A stretch of 64,000 nt of DNA from Sporosarcina sp. FSL W7-1349. Its GTDB lineage: Bacteria > Bacillota > Bacilli > Bacillales_A > Planococcaceae. Both the position numbers and the translations under genes were made by a program. Each line of letters starts with the position of its first letter. Within the stretch, counting starts at the first letter, position 1. Below are positions 35,171 to 43,171 of the stretch, in pieces. The notes under the pieces are model-generated. The model was not told the DNA's origin, ran no database searches, and worked only from the letters and a program-made list of their open reading frames with translations. The stretch is from the NCBI RefSeq assembly GCF_038003045.1, contig NZ_JBBOOK010000001.1:2480001-2544000 (forward strand). The letters run 5' to 3'.

Positions 35171-36379
35171 TCACGCGACTGCTTCAGTTATTTCCACAGC
35201 GGTTTTCCTCTTGATCGTCAACATGACCAGGAAGGAAATGCAATACAAGCCCGCCAAATACAGCATCGCCACTTTCATATCAAAGCTTTGTAAAAGATAG
35301 CCGACAGCAATCGGCGAAAAACCACCAACCGCGCGTCCGATATTGAAAATCGTATTGGTCGCCGTACTCCGGATTTCGACTGGATACAAACTGCCAATCA
35401 AGGCACCGTAGCCCGCGAACATACCGTTCGAGAAAAAACCGACAATGGCACCGCCAACAAGGACACCGACCGCTCCTGTCGCACTCGCATACAAGAACAC
35501 GGCACAAGCGGACGCGAGCAGAAAGGCGCCATACGCACGCTTCGCCCCGAACCGGTCCATAATCCGGCCAAACGTCAGCATACCAATGATCATGCCGACC
35601 GCGGTACTGATCGTCCAAAGCGCCGAGCCGGAAACCGACAGTCCTTGCGACTTCTGCAACATGGAAGGCAACCAGATCATCAAACCGTTATAGCCTGCAA
35701 TTTGGACGGTCGCCATCAATATCAATGCAAGTGTGGTGCATGCCGTCCGCGGCGTTTCAAACAACTGAAGCAGCTTCCCTTTATCCGCCTTGACCGTAGT
35801 CTTGCTTTTCTGCGCGGCCACCCACTCCGGCGACTCTTCCAGATTCCTTCTAACGATAAAGGCAAAGATCACGGGTACAGCTCCGACAAAGAAAAGTGCT
35901 CTCCAGCCAAAAGCCGGCAAAATCATTGCGCTAAGCAATGCCGCCAAAATAACTCCGTACTGCGCTCCGACACTCACATACGAAGAAGCCCTGCCTTGTT
36001 TATTCTTCGGCCATGCTTCCGCAACAAGCGCCATTCCAATTCCATACTCGCCGCCTGCACCAATGCCGGCGATGAACCGGAACACATACACTTGCTCAAT
36101 GCTCGTCGCAAGTCCAGTCAGCGCCGTACCGAGCGCAAACAAAATAATGGTATACGTAAACACCTTAACCCGGCCATATTTATCCGCTAAGACTCCGAAC
36201 ACGATGCCGCCGAGAAGCATGCCCATATTCGTAATGGATGAAATCAACCCGCCTGTTGCGAGGTCAATATGAAATTCCGCGATGATCAATGACATGGCAA
36301 ACGAAATGAACATGATGTCCATTCCTTCAAGCGTCAATCCTGCAACGGACGCCACCACTGTCTTCTTCCGATAATCCAT
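35171..36379 (-). CDS. Major facilitator superfamily permease, probable pyrimidine-related substrate
   Basis: 402 residues, twelve predicted helices. MFS signatures: GVLADKYGRVKVFTY between helices 2 and 3, RFIAGIGAGGEYGIGMALVAE in helix 4 (acid/sugar-symporter type), and GRIMDRFGAKRAY in the second half. AGGAGG precedes ATG 36379. The leader holds two sequences matching the PyrR binding loop and two hairpin terminators, so expression should fall when UMP is plentiful. This suggests uptake of orotate, uracil or a related precursor (inference); the sequence alone would only say organic acid/H+ symporter-like. Confidence 0.85.
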   Translation of the reverse strand: MDYRKKTVVASVAGLTLEGMDIMFISFAMSLIIAEFHIDLATGGLISSITNMGMLLGGIVFGVLADKYGRVKVFTYTIILFALGTALTGLATSIEQVYVFRFIAGIGAGGEYGIGMALVAEAWPKNKQGRASSYVSVGAQYGVILAALLSAMILPAFGWRALFFVGAVPVIFAFIVRRNLEESPEWVAAQKSKTTVKADKGKLLQLFETPRTACTTLALILMATVQIAGYNGLMIWLPSMLQKSQGLSVSGSALWTISTAVGMIIGMLTFGRIMDRFGAKRAYGAFLLASACAVFLYASATGAVGVLVGGAIVGFFSNGMFAGYGALIGSLYPVEIRSTATNTIFNIGRAVGGFSPIAVGYLLQSFDMKVAMLYLAGLYCISFLVMLTIKRKTAVEITEAVA

Positions 36380-36450
36380 TCTTCATTCCTCCTGTAGTTT
36401 CTTGATGAACTGCGTCTCTTTTTGAAAGAATGGATGGATCCACTTCCCCT

Positions 36451-36476
36451 TACCGGCCTCACAGAACCGATTTAAA
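36451..36476 (-). promoter_or_regulatory. PyrR binding-loop sequence 2 (gene-proximal)
   Basis: Minus strand TTTAAATCGGTTCTGTGAGGCCGGTA fits the PyrR anti-antiterminator pattern (TTTAAA, GTCCnGnGAGGCT/C) with one change (TTC for TCC). It overlaps the U-run of the preceding terminator and lies about 70 nt before the start codon. Confidence 0.65.
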
Positions 36477-36500
36477 AAGAGCTGCCTGATTTTGAGGCAA
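36474..36500 (-). terminator. Attenuator terminator B in the MFS leader
   Basis: TGCCT pairs with AGGCA followed by GCTCTTTTT on the minus strand. The CTCTTTTT tail can also pair with AAAAAGAG at 36414-36421, suggesting alternative folds. Confidence 0.65.
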
Positions 36501-36536
36501 TAAAATACCCTTCCGTCTGTAAGGACAAAAGGGCAT
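36501..36536 (-). terminator. Attenuator terminator A in the MFS leader
   Basis: CCCTTTTGTC pairs with GACGGAAGGG and is followed by TATTTTATT, downstream of PyrR loop 1. Confidence 0.55.
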
Positions 36537-36615
36537 GGAGGAACAAGATGAACAAAACGAATGGCCTTCAACCCACCATTCCCAAGTTCAAATAAACACC
36601 GCTATTCCGCTACTC

Positions 36616-36642
36616 TTTTCGGCCTCACAGGACCGATTTAAA
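36616..36642 (-). promoter_or_regulatory. PyrR binding-loop sequence 1 (promoter-proximal)
   Basis: Minus strand TTTAAATCGGTCCTGTGAGGCCGAAAA matches the B. subtilis pyr leader element (CTTTAAAACAGTCCAGAGAGGCTGAGAAGG as recalled in pieces) at the invariant GTCC, GAGGC and flanking TTTAAA. A loop of this type binds PyrR-UMP and favours termination. Confidence 0.75.
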
Positions 36643-36794
36643 GTATTTTTTTACATTTTAGCAGAAAGGCGTGTTCATTTACTACTGGAAATTATAGCGA
36701 AATAAAATGTTCTATTTCTCATATTTTATTGACTATTTTGAGTGACAAGCTCAAAAGAAAATAAAGTGACAGGCAACGGACGCCGAAGATTCGC

Positions 36795-36905
36795 TGGACA
36801 ACCAGTCCCGTTGGTTGGATATCTCACCGGTTTCATTGGACACCACCAGGCGTTGGTTGGACAACTCCCCTGTTTCATTGGACAACTAGCCCCGTGGGTC
36901 GGATA
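36795..36905. repeat. Intergenic array, exact 21-bp period (TTGGACA/TTGGATA family)
   Basis: The word TGGA recurs at 36795, 36816, 36837, 36858, 36879 and as CGGA at 36900, each exactly 21 bp apart, with alternating linkers CCCGTTGG, CATTGG. It lies just beyond the 3' end of the serine hydrolase gene and upstream of the MFS promoter. Confidence 0.78.
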
Positions 36906-36973
36906 TCTCAGGACCGGCTGCAGACTAACGAAGAGGTTACCCCTGTATACTTGTCGCCTTAATTTACCACTGC

Positions 36974-38422
36974 TCATTTTACTTTTAATCTTATTCGATA
37001 ATATACTCTTAAAGTTGTGAGAGCTAACCCCGTGATGAAAACGATGGACAATAGAACCATTGCAGCTGGGTAAAGACCAAGCGCATCGATTGTTGTCGAA
37101 CTATTGTTTTGTAAAGTTGGGACAATAAAGAATAACCAACCTAATAATAATGACGGAACCAATTGAGGTGTTAACCGAAGAATAAATCTCCAAGCCGGAT
37201 GTTTCACCCTGCGATCAGACCATTTTTTACTTCGAATCATTCCTTTGATTCCTAAGAATAGGTATAGCAATGTGATAAGACCAAGTGATAAATCAATTAT
37301 GGTAGGTACTGGAGCTTTCATTTCAGGTTCGTGTCCTTCGGTCAATTGAATTATCCCATTACTAATCTCATAAGCATGTTCTAGTGTAGGGGTAAAACTA
37401 TTCAGTAAAACCGCAACGGCATAACCACTACTTGGTATGATGTCTTGTTGAGTTTGATAAGTCGATAATACACCGCTTTTTGATATACGTGCCGGTTTAA
37501 CATTTAGGGAACTGAATGACCAGCCGAGTCCGTATTTTTCATTCCCAAGCTGTGGTGAAAAAAATTCTTCCAATAATTCTTTTGATAACAATTGTTCACC
37601 TAGTTCACTTTTCCCTTTGTTTGTCAGCATAGCAAGCCATTTGCCCATATCCGACCCTGTTGCTATGACTCCTCCTGCACCCACAAACATTTGTTCAAGC
37701 TCTGTCCATGGAAATGCAGTTCCGTATGCTGTTATATATCCTTTGGGCAAACCCTGTACAGGATCCCCGGAGTTTATGGCCGTAAGCGAGTCGTCCATTC
37801 CTAGTGGAGAGAACACCTTTTGCTGGAGAAAATCAGGGAACCCGATATGGGTCACTCTTTCTACCAAATAAGCCAAAATCCAATAGTTGGCATTACTATA
37901 AGCATATTTCTCCCCAGGTGCTGATTGCAGTTTCCAACCATAAACACGTTCCACTCCTTCTTTTAACGTATTCGCTGGAGCTACTATTATTGGATTCGGT
38001 ACTCCGGAAGTGTGACTCAATAGTTGGCGTATTGTAACATCCCTCCACCTGGGATCATCCAGTTTAACTTCCGGCAGATGTTTCACTATTAGATCATCTA
38101 ATTGAATTTTCCCTTCATCCACCAGTTGTAAAATAGCAAATGCTGTGAATGGTTTTGACGCAGAAGCGATTCTCATTAATGACTTTTCTGTTATGGGTTT
38201 CCCATCAGAATCGTGGCCATACCCTTTTTCATAAATCGTTTTTCCGTTTTTTACAATTACAATGGAAGCACCCGGCAGTCCATTTCGTTCGAGATACTTC
38301 GAAACAAATCTATCAACATCCGCTGTATCAAACGACTTTGCAGCTTGCACCCCGATAGGATTGTACAATAAATTGAATGAAATAATTGCTATTAGAAAAA
38401 CAATGCCTAGTTTCTTTTCCAT
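36974..38422 (-). CDS. Serine hydrolase, beta-lactamase/class C PBP family, membrane-anchored
   Basis: 482 residues. Signal peptide or anchor (VFLIAIISFNLLYNPIGVQA), catalytic SASK (in RIASASKPFTAF), YSNANY (Tyr motif), then a C-terminal extension with three or four membrane helices (LSLGLITLLYLFLG, LVPSLLLGWLFFIVP, LGLYPAAMVLLSIVFITGLALT). Acts outside the membrane on D-Ala peptides or esters; the exact substrate is unknown. The coding DNA is more AT-rich than most of the window, which hints at separate ancestry. Confidence 0.88.
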   Translation of the reverse strand: MEKKLGIVFLIAIISFNLLYNPIGVQAAKSFDTADVDRFVSKYLERNGLPGASIVIVKNGKTIYEKGYGHDSDGKPITEKSLMRIASASKPFTAFAILQLVDEGKIQLDDLIVKHLPEVKLDDPRWRDVTIRQLLSHTSGVPNPIIVAPANTLKEGVERVYGWKLQSAPGEKYAYSNANYWILAYLVERVTHIGFPDFLQQKVFSPLGMDDSLTAINSGDPVQGLPKGYITAYGTAFPWTELEQMFVGAGGVIATGSDMGKWLAMLTNKGKSELGEQLLSKELLEEFFSPQLGNEKYGLGWSFSSLNVKPARISKSGVLSTYQTQQDIIPSSGYAVAVLLNSFTPTLEHAYEISNGIIQLTEGHEPEMKAPVPTIIDLSLGLITLLYLFLGIKGMIRSKKWSDRRVKHPAWRFILRLTPQLVPSLLLGWLFFIVPTLQNNSSTTIDALGLYPAAMVLLSIVFITGLALTTLRVYYRIRLKVK

Positions 38423-38439
38423 ATGCCATACCCCATTCT

Positions 38440-38889
38440 AAATTCAAGTTTATTATTCAAGCTGTAGCTTTTCTATGGTGCAATAAAATAAGCAAAAGCC
38501 GACTTTGTGGGAAAAATAAACCTTAGTATTAGCAAAGGCGTGAAAATAGCTTTTTATTAATTGCTTCCCTCCCCCTTTAATTTAGTCCGTTTGCGGAAAT
38601 AAGTTTAAGTCACATATTCCAATCCACCTTACTGTAAAAAAAACCATTTTAGAAACGAAAAGCATTTAACAAATGTGTTCAGCATTACCTTTGTTAAAAG
38701 ATTCAAAACAACCAAAAACAGGTCGATTCTCACAAGATTTCAACTAATAGGATTAGTTAAATTCCATTTATAGGATTAAAATTACCTGTTTGGAATCTAT
38801 TTATTATATGTATTCAAATGTTCGGCAACCTTCAGTAAGATTCTGCATAAAACCAGCATTACTTTTCTCATCTTTCTGATAATTATATT
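38440..38889. other. Gene-free AT-rich stretch
   Basis: No start with a ribosome binding site and no recognised RNA. It holds one inverted pair AAACAGGT (about 38718) and ACCTGTTT (about 38787) about 60 bp apart, of unknown meaning. Confidence 0.4.
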
Positions 38890-38937
38890 TATGATAGATT
38901 TAATTTACCTACTTATTTAGGTGTTTGTCTATCATAA
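38890..38937 (+). promoter_or_regulatory. Leader hairpin just before the M28 peptidase gene
   Basis: TATGATAGA pairs with TCTATCATA, with an inner ACCT/AGGT step, ending 5 bp before the GGAGGG ribosome binding site. No U-run follows. It could be an operator or an RNA element controlling translation. Confidence 0.5.
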
Positions 38938-38954
38938 TAATTGGAGGGAATTAG

Positions 38955-39950
38955 ATGAAAAAATCTTCGAAGTTGCTTTTGTCTTTACTTATGGCTGTGT
39001 CGTTCATGTTTTTGCCTGCTGCAGCCAATGCGGCTCCAGCGAACCAACAAGCATCACAAGCTATGGATAATAAAATCGTTAAAAAGATTGATAAAGAACA
39101 AATTTATGACCATGTGCATGAGTTATCTGTAAATATCGGTCCTCGTGTCGCTGGAACGGAAGGAGAAAAACAAGCTGTTGACTATATCGTATCCCAATAT
39201 GAATCATATGGCTTGGATGTGGAAATTCAGCCTTTTGAATTTCAAAGAAGGATCGATGGTGAACTCGTGACATTTACCTCTCAAAATGTCATTGCAACTA
39301 AAAAGCCGCATAAAAATCATGCGACAGGGGAAATTCTTTATCTTGGTTCCCACCATGACTCCGTTCCTGGATCACCGGGCGCCAGCGACAATGCGTCCGG
39401 CGTCGGAGTAAACCTTGAGATTGCTCGCGTCATTAGTAATATGCAAACAACTACAGAGATCCGCTTCTTGACGTTCGGTGCGGAGGAGTTTGGATTATTA
39501 GGATCCAAGCACTATGTATCTACCTTAACTGAAGATGAAAAGTCGCGTTCGGTAGGTATGTTCAACTTTGACATGGTTGGCAGTAAAAATGCAGGCGAAA
39601 TGATTATGTTTACTGTAGATGGCCAAAGAAATATCATTACAAATACAGGCGCTTCCGCAAGTTTAAGAGTGTACGAGCCGCTGACTTACGGTAAAGTTGG
39701 TCGAAGCGATCACCAACCGTTCCATGATGCTGGCATTCCTTCAGCAGTGTTTTCTTATGCACCGCTTGAGCCCGAATACCACAAGCCAACCGATACGATC
39801 GACAAAATCAGCAAAGAAAAAATGGACAACGTTGCGAAAACTGTAGCCGCCGCACTTTATCAACTTGCAAGGAAACAGACGCCAGCCCTTGAAAATTCCA
39901 ATGTCGCACCGCAACCAGTCGAACCACCATTTGAAAACCGACCGTTGTAA
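38955..39950 (+). CDS. Secreted M28-family zinc aminopeptidase
   Basis: 331 residues. Signal peptide (LLLSLLMAVSFMFLPAAANAA), then the M28 metal and catalytic motifs: HHDSVPGSPGASDNASGVG (His and bridging Asp), FGAEEFGLLGS (catalytic Glu pair), FNFDMVGS (Asp) and EYHKPTDTIDKI (last His). Likely trims N-terminal residues from extracellular peptides. GGAGGG precedes ATG. A strong terminator follows. Confidence 0.93.
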   Translation: MKKSSKLLLSLLMAVSFMFLPAAANAAPANQQASQAMDNKIVKKIDKEQIYDHVHELSVNIGPRVAGTEGEKQAVDYIVSQYESYGLDVEIQPFEFQRRIDGELVTFTSQNVIATKKPHKNHATGEILYLGSHHDSVPGSPGASDNASGVGVNLEIARVISNMQTTTEIRFLTFGAEEFGLLGSKHYVSTLTEDEKSRSVGMFNFDMVGSKNAGEMIMFTVDGQRNIITNTGASASLRVYEPLTYGKVGRSDHQPFHDAGIPSAVFSYAPLEPEYHKPTDTIDKISKEKMDNVAKTVAAALYQLARKQTPALENSNVAPQPVEPPFENRPL

Positions 39951-39999
39951 CCGATCTTAGCATCGTAAATATTGAATTTGTTCACGTCCAAATCTTGAG

Positions 40000-40039
40000 A
40001 GGTGTCCAGAAAGTTGTCTCCTCGACTTTCTGGACACTT
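40000..40039 (+). terminator. Terminator of the peptidase gene
   Basis: AGGTGTCCAGAAAGT pairs with ACTTTCTGGACACTT, then TCTGTTCTTTCT. Confidence 0.75.
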
Positions 40040-40084
40040 CTGTTCTTTCTGCAAGGAATGTTCAAGAAAAGTACCCGGCAGCAC

Positions 40085-40471
40085 CTATTTCGATACAGCC
40101 TTCAATTTCTCTTCCGTCTTTTTAATCCCTATCGGTGCCTCATTATGCCGGTCGAAACCTAGGCCATTGAACGTATGGCTCACCTTTTCAAGCAACCGTT
40201 CTCCCTTGCCGATCGCCGCTGCCAAAGGGCCCGCCTCTTCCGGCGTCAGTTTCTGATACCAGGTCCCTTCCGGATAGACGATGACGGTCGGCGCGTCTTT
40301 GCACCGGCCTTGGCATCTTGTCCGCGCCGTATGCACCCGATCATCCAATCCTTGCTCCGTCAAAGCTTCCCGGATGGCCACTGTCATTTCTTCTCCCTGC
40401 TTCTTCAAACAACTCGAACCGTTGCAAATTAACACATGTGCACAAGTTGTCGATAAATCCCATGTCGCCAT
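40085..40471 (-). CDS. Thioredoxin-like [2Fe-2S] ferredoxin
   Basis: 128 residues. Cys at about 16 and 21 (LICNGSSC) and CQGRCKDAP near 53-57 give the four ligands of thioredoxin-fold 2Fe-2S ferredoxins; VIVYPEGTWYQKLTPEEAG is the usual following strand. A C-terminal tail (KKTEEKLKAVSK) is added. It is the last gene of a riboswitch-controlled B12-type uptake operon, 2 bp after the methyltransferase gene. It may donate electrons in cobalamin or corrinoid processing (inference). The related B12 operon of B. megaterium also holds an extra small gene (cbiW); equivalence is uncertain. Confidence 0.8.
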   Translation of the reverse strand: MATWDLSTTCAHVLICNGSSCLKKQGEEMTVAIREALTEQGLDDRVHTARTRCQGRCKDAPTVIVYPEGTWYQKLTPEEAGPLAAAIGKGERLLEKVSHTFNGLGFDRHNEAPIGIKKTEEKLKAVSK

Positions 40472-40472
40472 T

Positions 40473-41312
40473 TTAATTTCCCCTTCCCGGTGTCCAATAA
40501 ATTAATGCGCTGTGGAATGGATAAGAATATACATAGTTGCCGTCCTCGTAGACTACATATCGATCCAGCGCCTCTCCAAGCTTTTGATGATCGAGCGGTC
40601 CGTTGCGGAATTTTCCTTGATTCGCTGCGAGCAATTGGTCGTAAGTCTCGTACGTCTTCGTCCTTGTCAGCGGGATGATGCGGCAATTCGCATAAATGCC
40701 AAGCTCATATAGAACATTGATTAAATGAATGTAATCCCGCCTCGGCGTTTTCAGTTCAACCCCCGCTGTCCGCTGCAAATCCGTATAATGCGGCGGAAGA
40801 GGACCCGATGTCATGCCGACGACCGCCAACCGCTTGGCCGACCGATCAATCGTCCGCATCGCTCCTGCAATATCGAACATCCGATAGAAGCAATTCATTC
40901 CGAAAACAACGTCATAACCATCCGCCAGCTGAAAATCCTCCCATTTGGAATGAAGATATGACAAATTGGCAAGTCCTTTTTTCCCGCTCTCATCTTTCAA
41001 ATACGAAAGGACACTAGCGGAGCTGTCCACACAGGTGACATGCCGGGCATGCTCTGCCAATGAAAATGTGTAGTTCCCCCATCCCGGTCCGATTTCCAGC
41101 ACCTCGTCCTCAGGTTTTATCAGTGTGCATAACTCCGCGCTGATCGCCCGGCTGTACGGATCGACACCCGACTTCCGCTCCATTAACTGCTCCCAAAACG
41201 TCTCTTCCGCTTCGTCATTGACCATCCGCTCCGGCATATTGCCGTTCCAATCTTTAATGCCTTCCCGCCACATTTCTGCGAAATCGACTTTACCTGTCAC
41301 ATCAATTTTCAT
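40473..41312 (-). CDS. Class I SAM-dependent methyltransferase in the B12-type uptake operon
   Basis: 279 residues. SAM-binding motif VLEIGPGWGNYTF near residue 92-104, acidic strand end VTCVDSS, and YDVVFGMNCFYRM at the motif IV position. N-terminal extension of about 70 residues (FAEMWREGIKDWNGN) and a C-terminal domain of unknown fold. It overlaps the ATPase gene by 4 bp, so it is tightly co-expressed with the importer. The substrate cannot be read; a corrinoid, tetrapyrrole or metallophore is plausible from context. Confidence 0.8.
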   Translation of the reverse strand: MKIDVTGKVDFAEMWREGIKDWNGNMPERMVNDEAEETFWEQLMERKSGVDPYSRAISAELCTLIKPEDEVLEIGPGWGNYTFSLAEHARHVTCVDSSASVLSYLKDESGKKGLANLSYLHSKWEDFQLADGYDVVFGMNCFYRMFDIAGAMRTIDRSAKRLAVVGMTSGPLPPHYTDLQRTAGVELKTPRRDYIHLINVLYELGIYANCRIIPLTRTKTYETYDQLLAANQGKFRNGPLDHQKLGEALDRYVVYEDGNYVYSYPFHSALIYWTPGRGN

Positions 41313-42097
41313 ACCGAGAGAGCCCCCTCACTGATCGGCTGGATCGCCGTAATTTTATGTCCATACTCGTCCTTCTCAATTTTGGATTCAACGCCATAGA
41401 CCGATGCCAAATTTTCGACAGTCAATACATCTTCCAGCTTCCCAACTGTGTGAATTTCCCCTTCTTTCAATAAAACAAGGACATCCGAATAACGGGAGGC
41501 CAATTCCAGGTCATGGAGCACCAGGATGATCAAATGGTTCTGGTCCTCTGCAAACTGCTTGACCAATTCCAGCACTTCCAATTGATGCTTCATATCCAAT
41601 GCCGAAGTCGGCTCATCTAGCATCAGGATTGTCGGCTCTTGCGCCAATGCCCTGGCTAACAGTACTTTTTGCCGTTGCCCTCCGCTTAATTCATCCAAAA
41701 ATTGGGCACTCATCGAATCAATATGCAGCGTTTTCATCACTGCTTCGACTGCCTCCAAATCGCGAGGTTGGACGCCCCATTTAATGTACGGCTTCCTCCC
41801 GAGCATGACCGTTTCCATGACGGTCAAGGGAAAATGGCTTGTCGAATGCTGGGGGACGAAGCCAATCAAAGTGGCTAGTTCTCTGGATGGGATAGTCGCA
41901 ATATCCCGGCCATTGATCGTAATGGCCCCTTTTGCTGTTTTATAAATAGTAGCGAGGCATTTGAGCAAAGTGGATTTGCCAGCGCCGTTTGGGCCGATGA
42001 TACTGACAATCTCCCCTTGATTAAATTGGGCGCTAATATTTTTCAACACTTGCCGCTTCCCAAGGAACATCGATAAATTATTGATTTTTAAAGTCAC
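41309..42097 (-). CDS. ABC importer ATP-binding protein, FecE/BtuD type
   Basis: 262 residues. Walker A GPNGAGKST, Q-loop FVPQHSTSHFP, signature LSGGQRQK, Walker B ILMLDEPTSALD and H-loop VLHDLELA. Belongs to the iron-siderophore/B12 importer class. Cobalamin control through the upstream riboswitch favours cobalamin or cobinamide as the substrate. Confidence 0.92.
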   Translation of the reverse strand: MTLKINNLSMFLGKRQVLKNISAQFNQGEIVSIIGPNGAGKSTLLKCLATIYKTAKGAITINGRDIATIPSRELATLIGFVPQHSTSHFPLTVMETVMLGRKPYIKWGVQPRDLEAVEAVMKTLHIDSMSAQFLDELSGGQRQKVLLARALAQEPTILMLDEPTSALDMKHQLEVLELVKQFAEDQNHLIILVLHDLELASRYSDVLVLLKEGEIHTVGKLEDVLTVENLASVYGVESKIEKDEYGHKITAIQPISEGALSV

Positions 42098-42109
42098 GAA
42101 GCTTCCCCC

Positions 42110-43168
42110 TTACGCCCAATAATCCTTTCTTTTTTGAACAAGCAGCCAAATGAAGAACGGCGCCCCGATTGCGGATGTGATAATGCCGACCGGGATTTCA
42201 ATCGGGGACAGGACTGTACGCGCAAATGTATCGGATAACAGCAGGATGATGGCCCCCATTAAGCAGGCGCACGGCAGCAAATACCGGTTGTCCACCCCGA
42301 TAATCATCCTGCCGATATGCGGCGCCACCAGGCCGATGAACCCGATGATGCCGGTGAAAGCGATCGTGGCAGAAGCAACGAGCGTGACGAGGAACAACGC
42401 GGCAATGCGAAGTCTCTTCACATTGACCCCCAACGTCTTCGCCACTTCCTCTCCCGAACTGAGCGCATTCAAATCCCAGGAAAACTTCAGGAGAATGAGG
42501 AATGACACGAAAACCAAAGGCACTAAAAATTGAATTACTTGCCAATTGGATCCCCAAAAGCCGCCCATCAACCACACAACTAGATCCTTAAGTGCCTCGT
42601 TATTCGAGAAATATTTCAGAGCAGAAACTCCAGCAGAAAACAATTGACCGATCGCCACTCCCGCCAACAATAATACAGTCGTAGAACCGCTTTTCATCCG
42701 GGAAATTCCATACACGAGAAAGACGGACAAACAGCCGAAGACAAACGCATTGAGCGCAATCATCCATTGATTTCCTGCCGTCAAATTTATTCCGAAAAAG
42801 CTTGTGCCAAGCACGATGGCAAGCGCCGCTCCAAACGAAGCTCCGCTCGATACGCCAAGCGTAAACGGACTCGCCAAAGGATTCCGCAATAAAACCTGCA
42901 TGATCACTCCCGCACTTGCCAAGGCCATCCCTGTAATAATTGCCATGACAATGCGGGGCAGGCGGATTTCATAGACGATATACGCATTCATCGATCCCTC
43001 GCCGCTCTGTGTAACGATCCCGATCAATTCCTTCAGGGGAATGGAAACAGTTCCGACGCTTACAGAGTAGAGGACGGAGCAAAGCAATATAGCCGTCAGC
43101 AAAACTAATACTAAAACCTTTCTTTTTACAGAATGCTGATAGTGAGCAACAACTGTTACTTCCTTCAT
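42110..43168 (-). CDS. ABC importer permease, FecCD/BtuC type
   Basis: 352 residues, about ten membrane helices, with the family segments ITGMALASAGVIMQVLLRNPLASPFTLGVSSGAS and FIGLVAPHIGRMIIG and the C-terminal PIEIPVGIITSAIGAPFFIWLL. Works with the adjacent ATPase and binding protein. Confidence 0.93.
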   Translation of the reverse strand: MKEVTVVAHYQHSVKRKVLVLVLLTAILLCSVLYSVSVGTVSIPLKELIGIVTQSGEGSMNAYIVYEIRLPRIVMAIITGMALASAGVIMQVLLRNPLASPFTLGVSSGASFGAALAIVLGTSFFGINLTAGNQWMIALNAFVFGCLSVFLVYGISRMKSGSTTVLLLAGVAIGQLFSAGVSALKYFSNNEALKDLVVWLMGGFWGSNWQVIQFLVPLVFVSFLILLKFSWDLNALSSGEEVAKTLGVNVKRLRIAALFLVTLVASATIAFTGIIGFIGLVAPHIGRMIIGVDNRYLLPCACLMGAIILLLSDTFARTVLSPIEIPVGIITSAIGAPFFIWLLVQKRKDYWA

Positions 43169-43171
43169 TTT

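Noticed and set aside
36383..36571. 62-codon frame on the minus strand before the MFS gene
   Set aside because: It covers the PyrR-type attenuator; no ribosome binding site, and the hairpins explain the sequence.
36726..36977. 83-codon frame coding heptapeptide repeats
   Set aside because: The 21-bp DNA period automatically gives seven-residue repeats; no start signal and no known protein.
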